DNA of 64,000 bases. Origin: CAWDPQ01 sp049642465. GTDB lineage: Bacteria > Acidobacteriota > Vicinamibacteria > Vicinamibacterales > 2-12-FULL-66-21. How positions within the stretch are numbered: position 1 is the stretch's first letter; the number at the start of each line of letters is the position of its first letter. The notes below the pieces were generated by a model that was given only the letters and a program-made list of their open reading frames with translations, was not told where the DNA came from and searched no databases. The translations under genes and the position numbers were made by a program. Location of the stretch: the NCBI GenBank assembly GCA_049642465.1, contig JBAROV010000164.1:1-64000 (forward strand), read 5' to 3'. Positions 8,973 through 16,454 of this stretch are shown here, piece after piece.

Positions 8973-10004
8973 ATGAAGCGTCGAGAGTTTCTCGAGAAGA
9001 CTGTCACTGGCGGCCTCACGACCGGCGCCGTGCGCGTCTCCAATACATCGTCAGCAGAAGCCCGCGAGGTGCGGCCGCAGCCTGCGACATCTCAACCCGC
9101 CGAGATGTTTCGTCAGGGAGAGATCGTTATCGAGCGCGCGGCGACGGGGAAGCCTCACGTCGGCAAGGTTCTGGCTGCCATCCAACCACATTCTGACGAC
9201 CTGCCGCTCTTCGCCGCCGGGACCGTGGCCAAGCTGATGAACGAAGGGTATACCGGATGTCTCATCCGGATGACGAACGACGAAAAGGCAGGACGTGGCG
9301 CCACGACAGGAGAAGTCGTGCTGAACAACGAGCGCGACAACGACGCGGTCGCGAAGGCGCTCGGCCTGACGAGAGTGTTCAACCTGAATTACCGCAACCA
9401 CCGCATGGACAACGAGTCGCGTCAGGAGATCCGCGGGCGGCTCATCCACCTGTTCCGCCTGCTGAAGGTGGACACCATCGTGTGCTACGACCCCTGGGGC
9501 CATTACGAAGAGAATCCAGACCACTACGTCACGGCGCAGCTGGTCGAATCGGCGTGCTGGATGGCGGGATCCGCCAGGGACTACGTCGAGCAGCTCGAGG
9601 CGGGCCTGCAGCCCCACGGCGTACGAGAGAAGTACTACTTTGCGAGAGGTCCGCAGCTCGTCAACCGGATTGTGGACATCACCGAGACGATCGAACGGAA
9701 AGTCGAATGCAATCGAGTCAACGTGACACAGGGTCCCGCCGGAGAGAACGGCGCGCGATTGAGGGCCTTGCTCGCATCCAGGAAGCAGCGGCTGCCCATC
9801 CTCGGCAATGACGACGAGACCGCGAACCGGCAGTACATCAAACACATCGTTCTCGATCTCGACTCGATGCGGCTGCGCGGCGTGCCCTCAGATCGGGACC
9901 TCGGCCGCCGCTACGGATTCGAGTGGGCCGAAGCCTTTCATTACATCGGGCCTGCAGCCAACCGGCTCGATCAGTACATCAGCGACAACGGGATCCCGCT
10001 CTAG
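8973..10004 (+). CDS. PIG-L family deacetylase, exported
   Basis: A 343-residue protein. The N-terminus MKRREFLEKTVTGG is Tat-like. The zinc motif of the LmbE/PIG-L family appears as QPHSDDLP near residue 70, keeping the His and both Asp but with Leu in place of the usual following Glu. The second part NPDHYVTAQLVESA holds the third metal-binding His. Family members remove N-acetyl groups from sugars such as GlcNAc-inositol. The ATG at 8973 was chosen because the strong GGAGGTGG site ends 5 bases before it; the GTG at 8964 lies inside that site. It converges on the next gene with a 4-base overlap of stops. Confidence 0.85.
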   Translation: MKRREFLEKTVTGGLTTGAVRVSNTSSAEAREVRPQPATSQPAEMFRQGEIVIERAATGKPHVGKVLAAIQPHSDDLPLFAAGTVAKLMNEGYTGCLIRMTNDEKAGRGATTGEVVLNNERDNDAVAKALGLTRVFNLNYRNHRMDNESRQEIRGRLIHLFRLLKVDTIVCYDPWGHYEENPDHYVTAQLVESACWMAGSARDYVEQLEAGLQPHGVREKYYFARGPQLVNRIVDITETIERKVECNRVNVTQGPAGENGARLRALLASRKQRLPILGNDDETANRQYIKHIVLDLDSMRLRGVPSDRDLGRRYGFEWAEAFHYIGPAANRLDQYISDNGIPL

Positions 10005-10615
10005 CAGCGCCGCGCGACCACGATCACGACGAGCCCGCCCAGGCCGGCAAGGAGCCATGTCACTTGAGCCCGACGGCCTGGATCCACTCGATATTCGATC
10101 TGAATTTCCCGCTGGCGGGAGTCACGCGTTTGCTTCACGACGTGCGCGGCGCGCTCGTCCGATCTCAGCGCATTCGCGAGATAGACGCTGACATCCGGAC
10201 GATGATTGTTGCTGAAACGCAACAGACGAGAGCCTGATCCAGCGTCTGCCGCACCAGCTGCCCGAAGTTGAATCGTCCCGATACCGTGGCGCAGTTCTTC
10301 GTTAGACGGGACCTCCACGCGCTCCAGCGCGACTGCAACCGGGTGACCGTCGAGGGTGACTCTAATCTCGGATAGAACCGACGCAGCGTAGGCACGCGCT
10401 TCCAGCGGAGAAATAGTCCGGTCTGCGTTCGAATCGATGGCCCCGATTATCGCCGGGGCGATAGTGACACCCGGCGTCAGGTCAAGCTCCAGCGCGACGC
10501 GCCCGTGGGAAAGCGACAGACGCGCGGCTTGCAGATACTCATCGAGCTGGTGAGCACGGCCGTTGACCGTCACGCAAACCAGGAGGGCAACGGCGCACAA
10601 CGTCCGGGTGATCAT
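10001..10615 (-). CDS. Exported HupE/UreJ-N-terminus-like protein of unknown function
   Basis: A 204-residue protein with a signal peptide (ITRTLCAVALLVCVTVNGRAHQ), a beta-rich domain (LDEYLQAARLSL, ELDLTPGVTIAP, an EF-hand-like DSNADRTISPLEA) and one C-terminal TM helix (VTWLLAGLGGLVVIVV) ending in basic residues. The HQLDEYLQA start is seen at the head of HupE/UreJ-type membrane proteins, but the multi-TM transporter half is absent here. Its start codon overlaps the DUF3500 stop (TGATG), so the two form one unit. I infer a small membrane-anchored partner of the DUF3500 protein; the biochemical role is unknown. Confidence 0.7.
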   Translation of the reverse strand: MITRTLCAVALLVCVTVNGRAHQLDEYLQAARLSLSHGRVALELDLTPGVTIAPAIIGAIDSNADRTISPLEARAYAASVLSEIRVTLDGHPVAVALERVEVPSNEELRHGIGTIQLRAAGAADAGSGSRLLRFSNNHRPDVSVYLANALRSDERAAHVVKQTRDSRQREIQIEYRVDPGRRAQVTWLLAGLGGLVVIVVARRC

Positions 10616-11673
10616 CAGGGCCTGGTGGACTTTGCCGCGTAGTCGTTCGAAGGTTCGCGATAAATCGTATGAATGTGGTCGATGTTGGTATCCCCCCGGC
10701 CCTGCGGCGCGTACTCGATCAGCACGGCCGGCCCTTGAATCCTGAAATACGCTCCCTTGCCGATCGTCGTCGGTCCGGCCCACGCAAAGTAGGTATCGGC
10801 GAGGGTGCTTTCGACCTCTTTCATCTTGGCGGCCGCAGCTTGCGCGTCGAGAATCCCCACCCATTCCCTGACGAGATCCAGGAGCATGGTTCGTTGTGCT
10901 GCTGTGAACGTCGAGACGCGCAGGCCCTCCGGCTCGATCGTCTTCCCGTCAACCCCCGGACCCAGCACGAGGTTGCGAACCTCGATACCCAAAATCGCTT
11001 GTTTCTGCTGCTCGGCGTTCAATGCGTTGATGAGCGCGAACGCCTTGTCGTTCTCGTCGCCCAGCGGCCTGATCGTCTTGCCATCGATGCTGTAGGTAGC
11101 TGGCTGGGTACCCGTGTGAGTAGGCGCGAGTACACGCTGTCCGGCGAACGTGACATTGATCGCCAGGTGATGCCCGCCGAACTGGATCATCCACTTCTCA
11201 GTGACGGAGGGCTTGCCAAGAACCGCAAGGTAGTACTCGGCGCGGCCGAACCTGATCGCTTGTGTGGCGGGGCGTTTCGGAGCACTTTGCACTTCGAGCA
11301 CCTGGTCGGCGTCGACGATGGCCATGGCTTTCTGAAAGCCCTCGGCGCTGAGAGTGGCCGAGAGCAGGCCGAGCGCGGCTTTTTCCTGGGCCGGTGACAT
11401 GTCGCCGAGTTTGACGCCGTTCCGCTCGGTTGCGCCCACTTGCATCGCGATGCCAGTCGGCAAATTCGACCAGATCGTTCGGGTCCTATCGGTCAGCTCG
11501 GGGTTGGCCTTGCCGCGTTGGGGCTGATCCAGGGTGCTGAGAAAGGCTTCGGCAGCCTTGACCGCCAGCGCCGCTCGGTTGGGACCCGCAGGCCCCTGGG
11601 TGGAACGTGCGACTCCAATCGTCCCGGCTACCGCTGTGACGACGACGAGGATTCCCCACATACGTGCCGACAT
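10615..11673 (-). CDS. DUF3500 domain protein, secreted
   Basis: A 352-residue protein with an N-terminal hydrophobic signal of about 24 residues. The body shows the DUF3500 pattern: AAEAFLSTLDQPQR, WSNLPTG near residue 70, FGGHHLAINVTF near residue 170 with a possible metal-binding His pair, and DHIHTIYREPSNDYA at the C-terminus. The second HxH pair near the end also looks like a metal site. The function is not established. The downstream partner overlaps by one base. An 11-bp tandem repeat lies just upstream of this gene, at the end of the DUF454 gene. Confidence 0.88.
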   Translation of the reverse strand: MSARMWGILVVVTAVAGTIGVARSTQGPAGPNRAALAVKAAEAFLSTLDQPQRGKANPELTDRTRTIWSNLPTGIAMQVGATERNGVKLGDMSPAQEKAALGLLSATLSAEGFQKAMAIVDADQVLEVQSAPKRPATQAIRFGRAEYYLAVLGKPSVTEKWMIQFGGHHLAINVTFAGQRVLAPTHTGTQPATYSIDGKTIRPLGDENDKAFALINALNAEQQKQAILGIEVRNLVLGPGVDGKTIEPEGLRVSTFTAAQRTMLLDLVREWVGILDAQAAAAKMKEVESTLADTYFAWAGPTTIGKGAYFRIQGPAVLIEYAPQGRGDTNIDHIHTIYREPSNDYAAKSTRP

Positions 11674-11737
11674 CGTGATCCCTCCCTGGTGATCAGCGCC
11701 TCGAACGGCGACGTGCGGAGGGAGTCTAGCAAAGAGT

Positions 11738-11781
11738 GGGGTCAGACCGGGGTCAAACGAGGGTCAGACCGGGGTCAGACC
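11738..11781. repeat. Four-copy 11-bp tandem repeat
   Basis: Four consecutive 11-bp units of the form GGGGTCAGACC (11738-11748, 11749-11759, 11760-11770, 11771-11781; the second and third units differ at a few positions). The last unit supplies the stop codon and final codons of the minus-strand DUF454 gene. The 3' edge also forms the palindrome GGGGTCAGACCC. Confidence 0.9.
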
Positions 11782-12155
11782 CTCATCTCCGCGGCGGTAC
11801 GAATTCCGAACAGAATCGAGAGGGTTCCGACCGCGCCCAACCCGACGGTGCAAAGCGCGACCGCGGGGTGAACCCAGATCAGCGTACCCGAAGACACGAC
11901 GACCGCGGTCCACATCCCGGTCAATGCAGCGCGCTTCGTCGAACGCGACATCCCATCGGCCGAGGCGAAACGCCGGAGCGTTGGACCGAGCCATCGATTG
12001 TCGCGCAGCCACTGCGCGAAGCGCGGTGAGCTTCGCGAGAAACAATACGACGCCGCGAGCACGAATACTGTCGTCGGCAGTCCGGGCAGGAGGGCCCCGG
12101 CAATCGCCAGGGCCACGGCGCACCACCCGAGGCCTCCATAAATGATCGTTGGCAT
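11775..12155 (-). CDS. DUF454 (YbaN) family inner-membrane protein
   Basis: A 126-residue protein with three to four hydrophobic segments. The DUF454 signature is clear: GALLPGLPTTVFVLAASYCFSRSSPRF, then NRWLGPTLRRF, and two C-terminal helices. Family members are small inner-membrane proteins of unknown function. The ATG at 12155 was chosen; a TTG at 12167 adds four residues and cannot be excluded, and neither has a good ribosome binding site. It lies 33 bases after the methyltransferase gene on the same strand. Its last codons are inside the 11-bp tandem repeat. Confidence 0.85.
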   Translation of the reverse strand: MPTIIYGGLGWCAVALAIAGALLPGLPTTVFVLAASYCFSRSSPRFAQWLRDNRWLGPTLRRFASADGMSRSTKRAALTGMWTAVVVSSGTLIWVHPAVALCTVGLGAVGTLSILFGIRTAAEMRV

Positions 12156-12188
12156 CGGCAACCCCAACTCAGGCCACGACCGCGCCGA

Positions 12189-12953
12189 CTAGGCACGCAC
12201 CGTGTGGACCGGCTCGATCCGCGCGACCTCACGGCGCAGGGACGGCACCAGCATCGGTATCCGGCGGCGATAGTCGGCATACTCCGGATGCACGCTCATC
12301 AGATCGCGTTCTTCGAACCGGATCGCCACAAGAATGTAGGCCGACGCGATCGCCGCGAAAACCAGATGCGTAACCGTCATCGTGGGCGTGCTCCAGAAGG
12401 TAAAGAACCAGCCCACATAGAGCGGATGGCGCACGATCCGGTAGAGCATCGGTGTCGCAAATTGCAGACCCGCCTGCGGCTGGCCGCGGAACGCTCTCCA
12501 GGTCTGTCTCAGGCCGAAGAGGTCGAAATGGTTGATGAGGGCCGTGGCCACGAGGACGAGCGCCCACCCGAAAGCGAATCCGCCATACAACACGGCGCGG
12601 CCGAATTCGTTCTGGACGTCCCAGATCACCCCGCCAAGCGGTCGCCACTGCCAGAAGAGCAGGAGAAGCGCCAGGCTACTGGCGAGCACATAGGTGCTCC
12701 TCTCGACGGGAACGGGGATGAATCTGGTCAGCCACCGCTTGAATCCTTGCCTTGCCATGATGCTGTGCTGCAGCGCGAAGATCAGCAGCAGCCCGACATC
12801 GATCGCGAGCGCCGCGAGCCACGGATCGGTTGCCGGTGAGTCCACCGACTTCGGAACGATCACATTTCCGAGGAATCCGATCGCATAGAGAAAAGTCAGA
12901 AAGAAGATCACGTAACTGAGGGTCCCATACGCCAACGTTGCAATTCCCGCCAT
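12189..12953 (-). CDS. mddA: MddA-like methanethiol S-methyltransferase (NnrU/isoprenylcysteine methyltransferase-type)
   Basis: A 254-residue polytopic membrane protein with about six TM helices. Blocks typical of the MddA group are present: YAIGFLGNVIVPKSVDS at the N-terminus, LQHSIMARQGFKRW, PVPVERSTYVL, LFWQWRP, INHFDLFGLRQ and the SAM-binding YRIVRHPLYVGW ending in FEERDL. MddA methylates methanethiol to dimethyl sulfide with S-adenosylmethionine (family knowledge). Activity here is inferred from these motifs. The start at 12953 follows a GGAGAG site. It is first in a short minus-strand unit with the DUF454 gene. Confidence 0.75.
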   Translation of the reverse strand: MAGIATLAYGTLSYVIFFLTFLYAIGFLGNVIVPKSVDSPATDPWLAALAIDVGLLLIFALQHSIMARQGFKRWLTRFIPVPVERSTYVLASSLALLLLFWQWRPLGGVIWDVQNEFGRAVLYGGFAFGWALVLVATALINHFDLFGLRQTWRAFRGQPQAGLQFATPMLYRIVRHPLYVGWFFTFWSTPTMTVTHLVFAAIASAYILVAIRFEERDLMSVHPEYADYRRRIPMLVPSLRREVARIEPVHTVRA

Positions 12954-13018
12954 GATGTCTCTCCAATGGTTCCTGGTTGTTTCTAATCCGTGATCGCGGA
13001 CGCACGTGCGCGATCGGT

Positions 13019-13633
13019 TCATGACTGTGGTCCGTTGAAGGCCTCGCACGAAACCTTGGGGTGCCAGTTCACGAATGCGCCGTTGGGGTTTTCTTTCCAC
13101 GCCCACACGTGGAGCGTGTAGAAGTCTGGCAGCCCGAAGCGATTCGGGCTCTCGAACAGGTGGAGCAGCTGGCCCATGAGCTCCGGCGGACCGGCGGTGG
13201 GGTTCTTGGCATGCCAGTCGGCCGCAAGAACCAGATAGTCAGCACCAATGAGCCGCAACTTGCCGTTCGGCAATGGCTCGTAAATGACTATTTCGGGCTT
13301 CGCGGGATCGAGGACGCCGTCTCCGACGAGCGACATGTTCACGAAGTGCATCCCCATCGCGCCCCAATCGGGACCGCTGACGCAGCCAAAAAGCAGACGG
13401 TAGCCCTCCGCCTCGGCGGCCGCCACATCACGGAAGCGCTCGGTCGAATCGCGAACCAGTGAGATGAAGGCGCTCACGTCACTCTTCCTGTCCGGCGCCT
13501 GCGCGTGGTGTTGCGATGTCGCGATGGTCGCCTGTTCTCCCTGCGCTCGCGCCTGTGGCGACGCTGCGCCAACGAGCGCGATTAGGGCCAAAAGGGACCG
13601 CTGCAGCGGCGTCGTGGGTCGTTTGATCGTCAT
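13019..13633 (-). CDS. Secreted protein of unknown function
   Basis: A 204-residue protein with a Sec signal peptide (about residues 1-30, ending ARAQG). The mature part contains SAFISLVRDSTERFRDVAAAEAEGY, LFGCVSGPDWGAMGMHFVN and a C-terminal LHVWAWKENPNGAFVNWHP with a conserved Cys close to the end. The pattern looks like a widely spread secreted hypothetical family and the Trp/His-rich end suggests a ligand or metal site, but I do not recognise a function. The ATG at 13633 has a GAGG site 7 bases upstream. It is divergent from the LuxR fusion gene, with a 127-base shared upstream region. Confidence 0.75.
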   Translation of the reverse strand: MTIKRPTTPLQRSLLALIALVGAASPQARAQGEQATIATSQHHAQAPDRKSDVSAFISLVRDSTERFRDVAAAEAEGYRLLFGCVSGPDWGAMGMHFVNMSLVGDGVLDPAKPEIVIYEPLPNGKLRLIGADYLVLAADWHAKNPTAGPPELMGQLLHLFESPNRFGLPDFYTLHVWAWKENPNGAFVNWHPKVSCEAFNGPQS

Positions 13634-13760
13634 AAAACCTCGCATTCGTTTTCTTGCTGACAGAGAATGCGCCGCCGATGACGTCCCCGCCATCGGCGTT
13701 TTGTCCCGCTTCGGCTAAAATTGCGGCCCTGGACATCAAACAAATGTCCCAATCAGGCTC

Positions 13761-14837
13761 ATGGCGACCCCAGCAAGGCTCCGGCAGCACATTCGCTACG
13801 TAACCGTGGCGGACGGCACGCGACTGGCGTGGGCAGACGCGGGCGATGGCGCGGTCGTCGTCAAGGCGGCCAACTGGCTGACCCATCTCGAGTACGAGTG
13901 GGAAAGTCCCGTCTGGAAGCACTGGATTCAGTTCTTCTCCGAACATTGGCGCTTCGTGCGCTACGACGAACGCGGATGCGGGATGAGCGGGTCGCCCCTC
14001 GGTGCGCTGACGGTCTCCCAATGGACCGATGATCTCGAGTCGGTGATTGATGCCGCTCGCCCCAACGGACCGGTGACGCTCCTTGGCATTTCACAGGGTG
14101 GGGCGGCGTGCATTCAGTACGCGATCCGGTATCCGGAACGCGTCGCCCGGATGATTCTGTACGGAGCGTACGCACGTGGCGCATCGCGCCGTGGCACGCC
14201 GCTGAGCCAGCGTGAGTATCAAGCCATGGTCGATCTGGCGCGGGTGGCCTGGGGAAAGGACAACCCGACATTCCGGCAGGTCTTCACGTCGCGTTTCATC
14301 CCCGGCGGCACCCAGGAACAGTTGCAATGGTTCAATGATCTCTGTCTCAAGACGACCTCTGGCGAGATCGCCGCTACGCTCTTCGAGGCTCGCGCCGTCA
14401 TGGATGTTTCGGCATTGCTCAGCGAGGTACGCACGCCAACGCTCGTACTGCACGCGCGAGACGACGCAGTGGTACCGATAGAGGAAGGGCGCCGACTGGC
14501 CACGGGGATTCCTGGGGCCGAGTTCGTCGAACTCGACTCACGCAATCACATCCTTCTCGAATTCGAGCCTGCCTGGCAGCGGTTCCGCGAGGCCGTTCTC
14601 GCGTTCGTGCATGCGGGTGATATGGCGAGTGCGTCGGTGTTTGCCTCCTTGTCGGCGCGTGAACGTCAGGTGCTGGCGCTCATCGCGGATGGATTGAGCA
14701 ACACCGATATCGCCGACCGCCTGAACATCAGCGAAAAGACCGTCCGCAATCACGCGTCGAACCTTTTCGACAAGCTGGGTGTGTGGTCACGCGCGCAGGC
14801 CATTGTCTTTGCCCGCGACCACGGGTTCAGCGTCTGA
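13761..14837 (+). CDS. Alpha/beta-hydrolase fused to a LuxR-type DNA-binding domain
   Basis: A 358-residue protein made of two parts. Residues about 15-285 form an alpha/beta hydrolase with YDERGCGMS, the nucleophile elbow GISQGG (Ser), a LHARDDAVVP Asp and an RNHILLE His, so a complete catalytic triad. Residues about 290-355 form a GerE/LuxR helix-turn-helix (LSARERQVLALIADGLSNTDIA, KTVRNHASNLFDKLGV). The hydrolase half may bind or degrade a small ester or lactone that controls DNA binding (inference). The divergent secreted protein gene is the most likely local target. It is not paired with a LuxI homologue. Confidence 0.9.
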   Translation: MATPARLRQHIRYVTVADGTRLAWADAGDGAVVVKAANWLTHLEYEWESPVWKHWIQFFSEHWRFVRYDERGCGMSGSPLGALTVSQWTDDLESVIDAARPNGPVTLLGISQGGAACIQYAIRYPERVARMILYGAYARGASRRGTPLSQREYQAMVDLARVAWGKDNPTFRQVFTSRFIPGGTQEQLQWFNDLCLKTTSGEIAATLFEARAVMDVSALLSEVRTPTLVLHARDDAVVPIEEGRRLATGIPGAEFVELDSRNHILLEFEPAWQRFREAVLAFVHAGDMASASVFASLSARERQVLALIADGLSNTDIADRLNISEKTVRNHASNLFDKLGVWSRAQAIVFARDHGFSV

Positions 14838-15192
14838 CAGGGTTGCGGGAATCTGCCGAAAAGCCGGCAGATACCTGGCGTGCTTCCGGCATGACCAACG
14901 AATCGGGGGTCAGGGTGCGAGTCACCTCCCCGGCAAATCACGTGCGATTGATTTGCTACAAACTCACGGGTTGGCAAGGGTACCGGCCGTAATGCGGCAC
15001 TGAGCGCCCCTCCAGCAGTTCTTCCTTCACACACGATCGACGCCACAGGAAGGCCTCCTCAATCGGGAACGATGCTTGCTCGACGCAGACGGCTGGCAGC
15101 CGCTGACAGCAATCATCGAGAGAGTTCCGCTCGCGCGGAAAATCCCACATACCTCCCGAGGCTGAAGCGCTCTGCGGGCCCGGGAAACGACC
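14838..15192. other. Intergenic region upstream of the hydrogenase operon
   Basis: About 355 bases without a convincing gene. A 33-codon frame at 14891-14992 has no ribosome binding site and no recognisable sequence. The region must hold the promoter of the hydrogenase operon, but I see no clean sigma-70 pair. A TTGGCA at 14970-14975 lacks the correctly spaced GC of a sigma-54 site. Confidence 0.5.
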
Positions 15193-15306
15193 ATGAGAAG
15201 ACATCACGAGGAGCTGGCATCGATCGTCCCGGCGCTCTCACTGCTCCTGCCGCTGGCCGGCGCGCTGTGGCTCCGCATAAAAGCGGGGCGGAAGAAGGGC
15301 GACTAG
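15193..15306 (+). CDS. Small single-TM protein at the head of the hydrogenase operon (tentative)
   Basis: A 37-codon frame with a charged N-terminus (MRRHHEEL), one hydrophobic helix (IVPALSLLLPLAGALWL) and a strongly basic C-terminus (KAGRKKGD). Third codon positions are GC-rich like the neighbouring genes. It ends 34 bases before the small-subunit start on the same strand. The ribosome binding site is weak, so coding is uncertain. If expressed, the positive-inside rule would place the basic tail in the cytoplasm. It could be a membrane anchor or assembly subunit of the hydrogenase (inference only). Confidence 0.4.
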   Translation: MRRHHEELASIVPALSLLLPLAGALWLRIKAGRKKGD

Positions 15307-15340
15307 CCGGGTCGAGTGCCCGGGAAAGCGAAGGTGGCTT

Positions 15341-16453
15341 GTGAGCAAGCAGCGCGGGTGGCTGGCCACGGAACTCGAGCGCCGTGGGGTTTCTCGCCGC
15401 GAATTCCTGGGATTCTGCTCGACGATGGCGGCAGCGCTGGCGCTTCCAGATACCGCAGCCGCGCAAATTGCACGGGCCATCCAGCGAACGGCAAAACCGA
15501 TTCTCATCTGGCTCGAGTTCCAGGATTGCGCCGGAAACACCGAGTCGTTCCTCCGGGCCAGCAGTCCCACTGCCGCCGACGTGATCCTCGACATTCTCTC
15601 GGTCGACTATCACGAGACCATCATGGCGGCGGCGGGCCGCCAGTCCAGAGAGAATCGCGATCGGCCGGTGAAGGAGCACCCAGGTAACTACATCGCGATT
15701 GTGGAAGGATCGATTCCAGCCGGCGCCAACGGCGCCTTCTGCACGATTGGCGGGGAATCCGCGCTGGACATCGCCCGCACGGTGTGCGGCAACGCCGCTG
15801 CCACGATTGCGATGGGAACGTGCGCGACGTTCGGCGGAATCCCGGCTGCGGCCCCCAACCCGACAGGCGCCCTCAGCGTCGCCGACGCAGTGCCCGGTGC
15901 CAGGAATCTGATCAACCTCTCGGCTTGTCCCGCCAATGTGGAGAACCTTACCGCGCTTCTCGTCCATTACCTGACGTTCAAGCGGTGGCCGCCGCTCGAT
16001 CATCTGCGCCGGCCGCTGTTCGCGTACGGCAAGTCCATTCACGACAACTGCGAACGACGGGCGCACTACGACGCCGGCCAGTACGTCGAGGCCTGGGGCG
16101 ATGAGGGGCACCGTGCCGGCTACTGTCTCTACAAGATGGGGTGCAAAGGCCCGGCGACGTTCCAGAACTGTCCGAACGTCAAGTGGAACAGCGGCACCAA
16201 CTGGCCAATCGGTTGCGGCCATCCCTGCATCGGCTGCTCCGAGCCCGATTTCTGGGACACCATGACGCCGTTCTATCAGCACCTGCAGGGCATCCCTGGC
16301 TTCGGCGTCGCCTCGAACATCGACAAGATTGGCGCGCTGGCGGTCCTTGGGGTCGGTGCAGCCTTCGGCGGCCACGGGCTCATCCAGATCATGAAGCGGG
16401 TCGGCGATCGAGCCGAGCCGCTGACAACCAAGCCACCAAAGAAGGAGGCCTGA
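15341..16453 (+). CDS. [NiFe]-hydrogenase small subunit, Tat-exported, membrane-anchored, with atypical proximal cluster
   Basis: A 370-residue iron-sulfur subunit of a group 1 uptake hydrogenase. A Tat signal (SRREFLGFC, residues 18-26) and a C-terminal TM helix (about residues 329-350) place it on the outer face of the membrane. Against the classical four-cysteine proximal ligand set, Cys63, Cys161 and Cys196 are kept, but the second position is Asn66 (DCAGNTES). The two supernumerary cysteines of six-Cys O2-tolerant enzymes are Gly65 and Gly166. Distal ligands His234, Cys237, Cys262 and Cys268 and medial ligands Cys277, Cys296 and Cys299 are normal; Cys292 is an extra cysteine next to the medial site. 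The start is GTG with GAAGG upstream. Confidence 0.95.
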   Translation: MSKQRGWLATELERRGVSRREFLGFCSTMAAALALPDTAAAQIARAIQRTAKPILIWLEFQDCAGNTESFLRASSPTAADVILDILSVDYHETIMAAAGRQSRENRDRPVKEHPGNYIAIVEGSIPAGANGAFCTIGGESALDIARTVCGNAAATIAMGTCATFGGIPAAAPNPTGALSVADAVPGARNLINLSACPANVENLTALLVHYLTFKRWPPLDHLRRPLFAYGKSIHDNCERRAHYDAGQYVEAWGDEGHRAGYCLYKMGCKGPATFQNCPNVKWNSGTNWPIGCGHPCIGCSEPDFWDTMTPFYQHLQGIPGFGVASNIDKIGALAVLGVGAAFGGHGLIQIMKRVGDRAEPLTTKPPKKEA

Positions 16454-16454
16454 C

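Noticed and set aside
11738..11781. CRISPR array
   Set aside because: Units are 11 bp without spacers, and no cas gene is in the window.
14965..14995. Possible sigma-54 promoter before the hydrogenase operon
   Set aside because: TTGGCA is present, but the base pair 10 nucleotides after GG is GG and not GC, so the -12 element is missing.
15341..16453. Classical six-cysteine O2-tolerant (group 1d) enzyme
   Set aside because: The two extra cysteines of the [4Fe-3S] cluster are Gly in this protein, and even the second standard ligand is absent.
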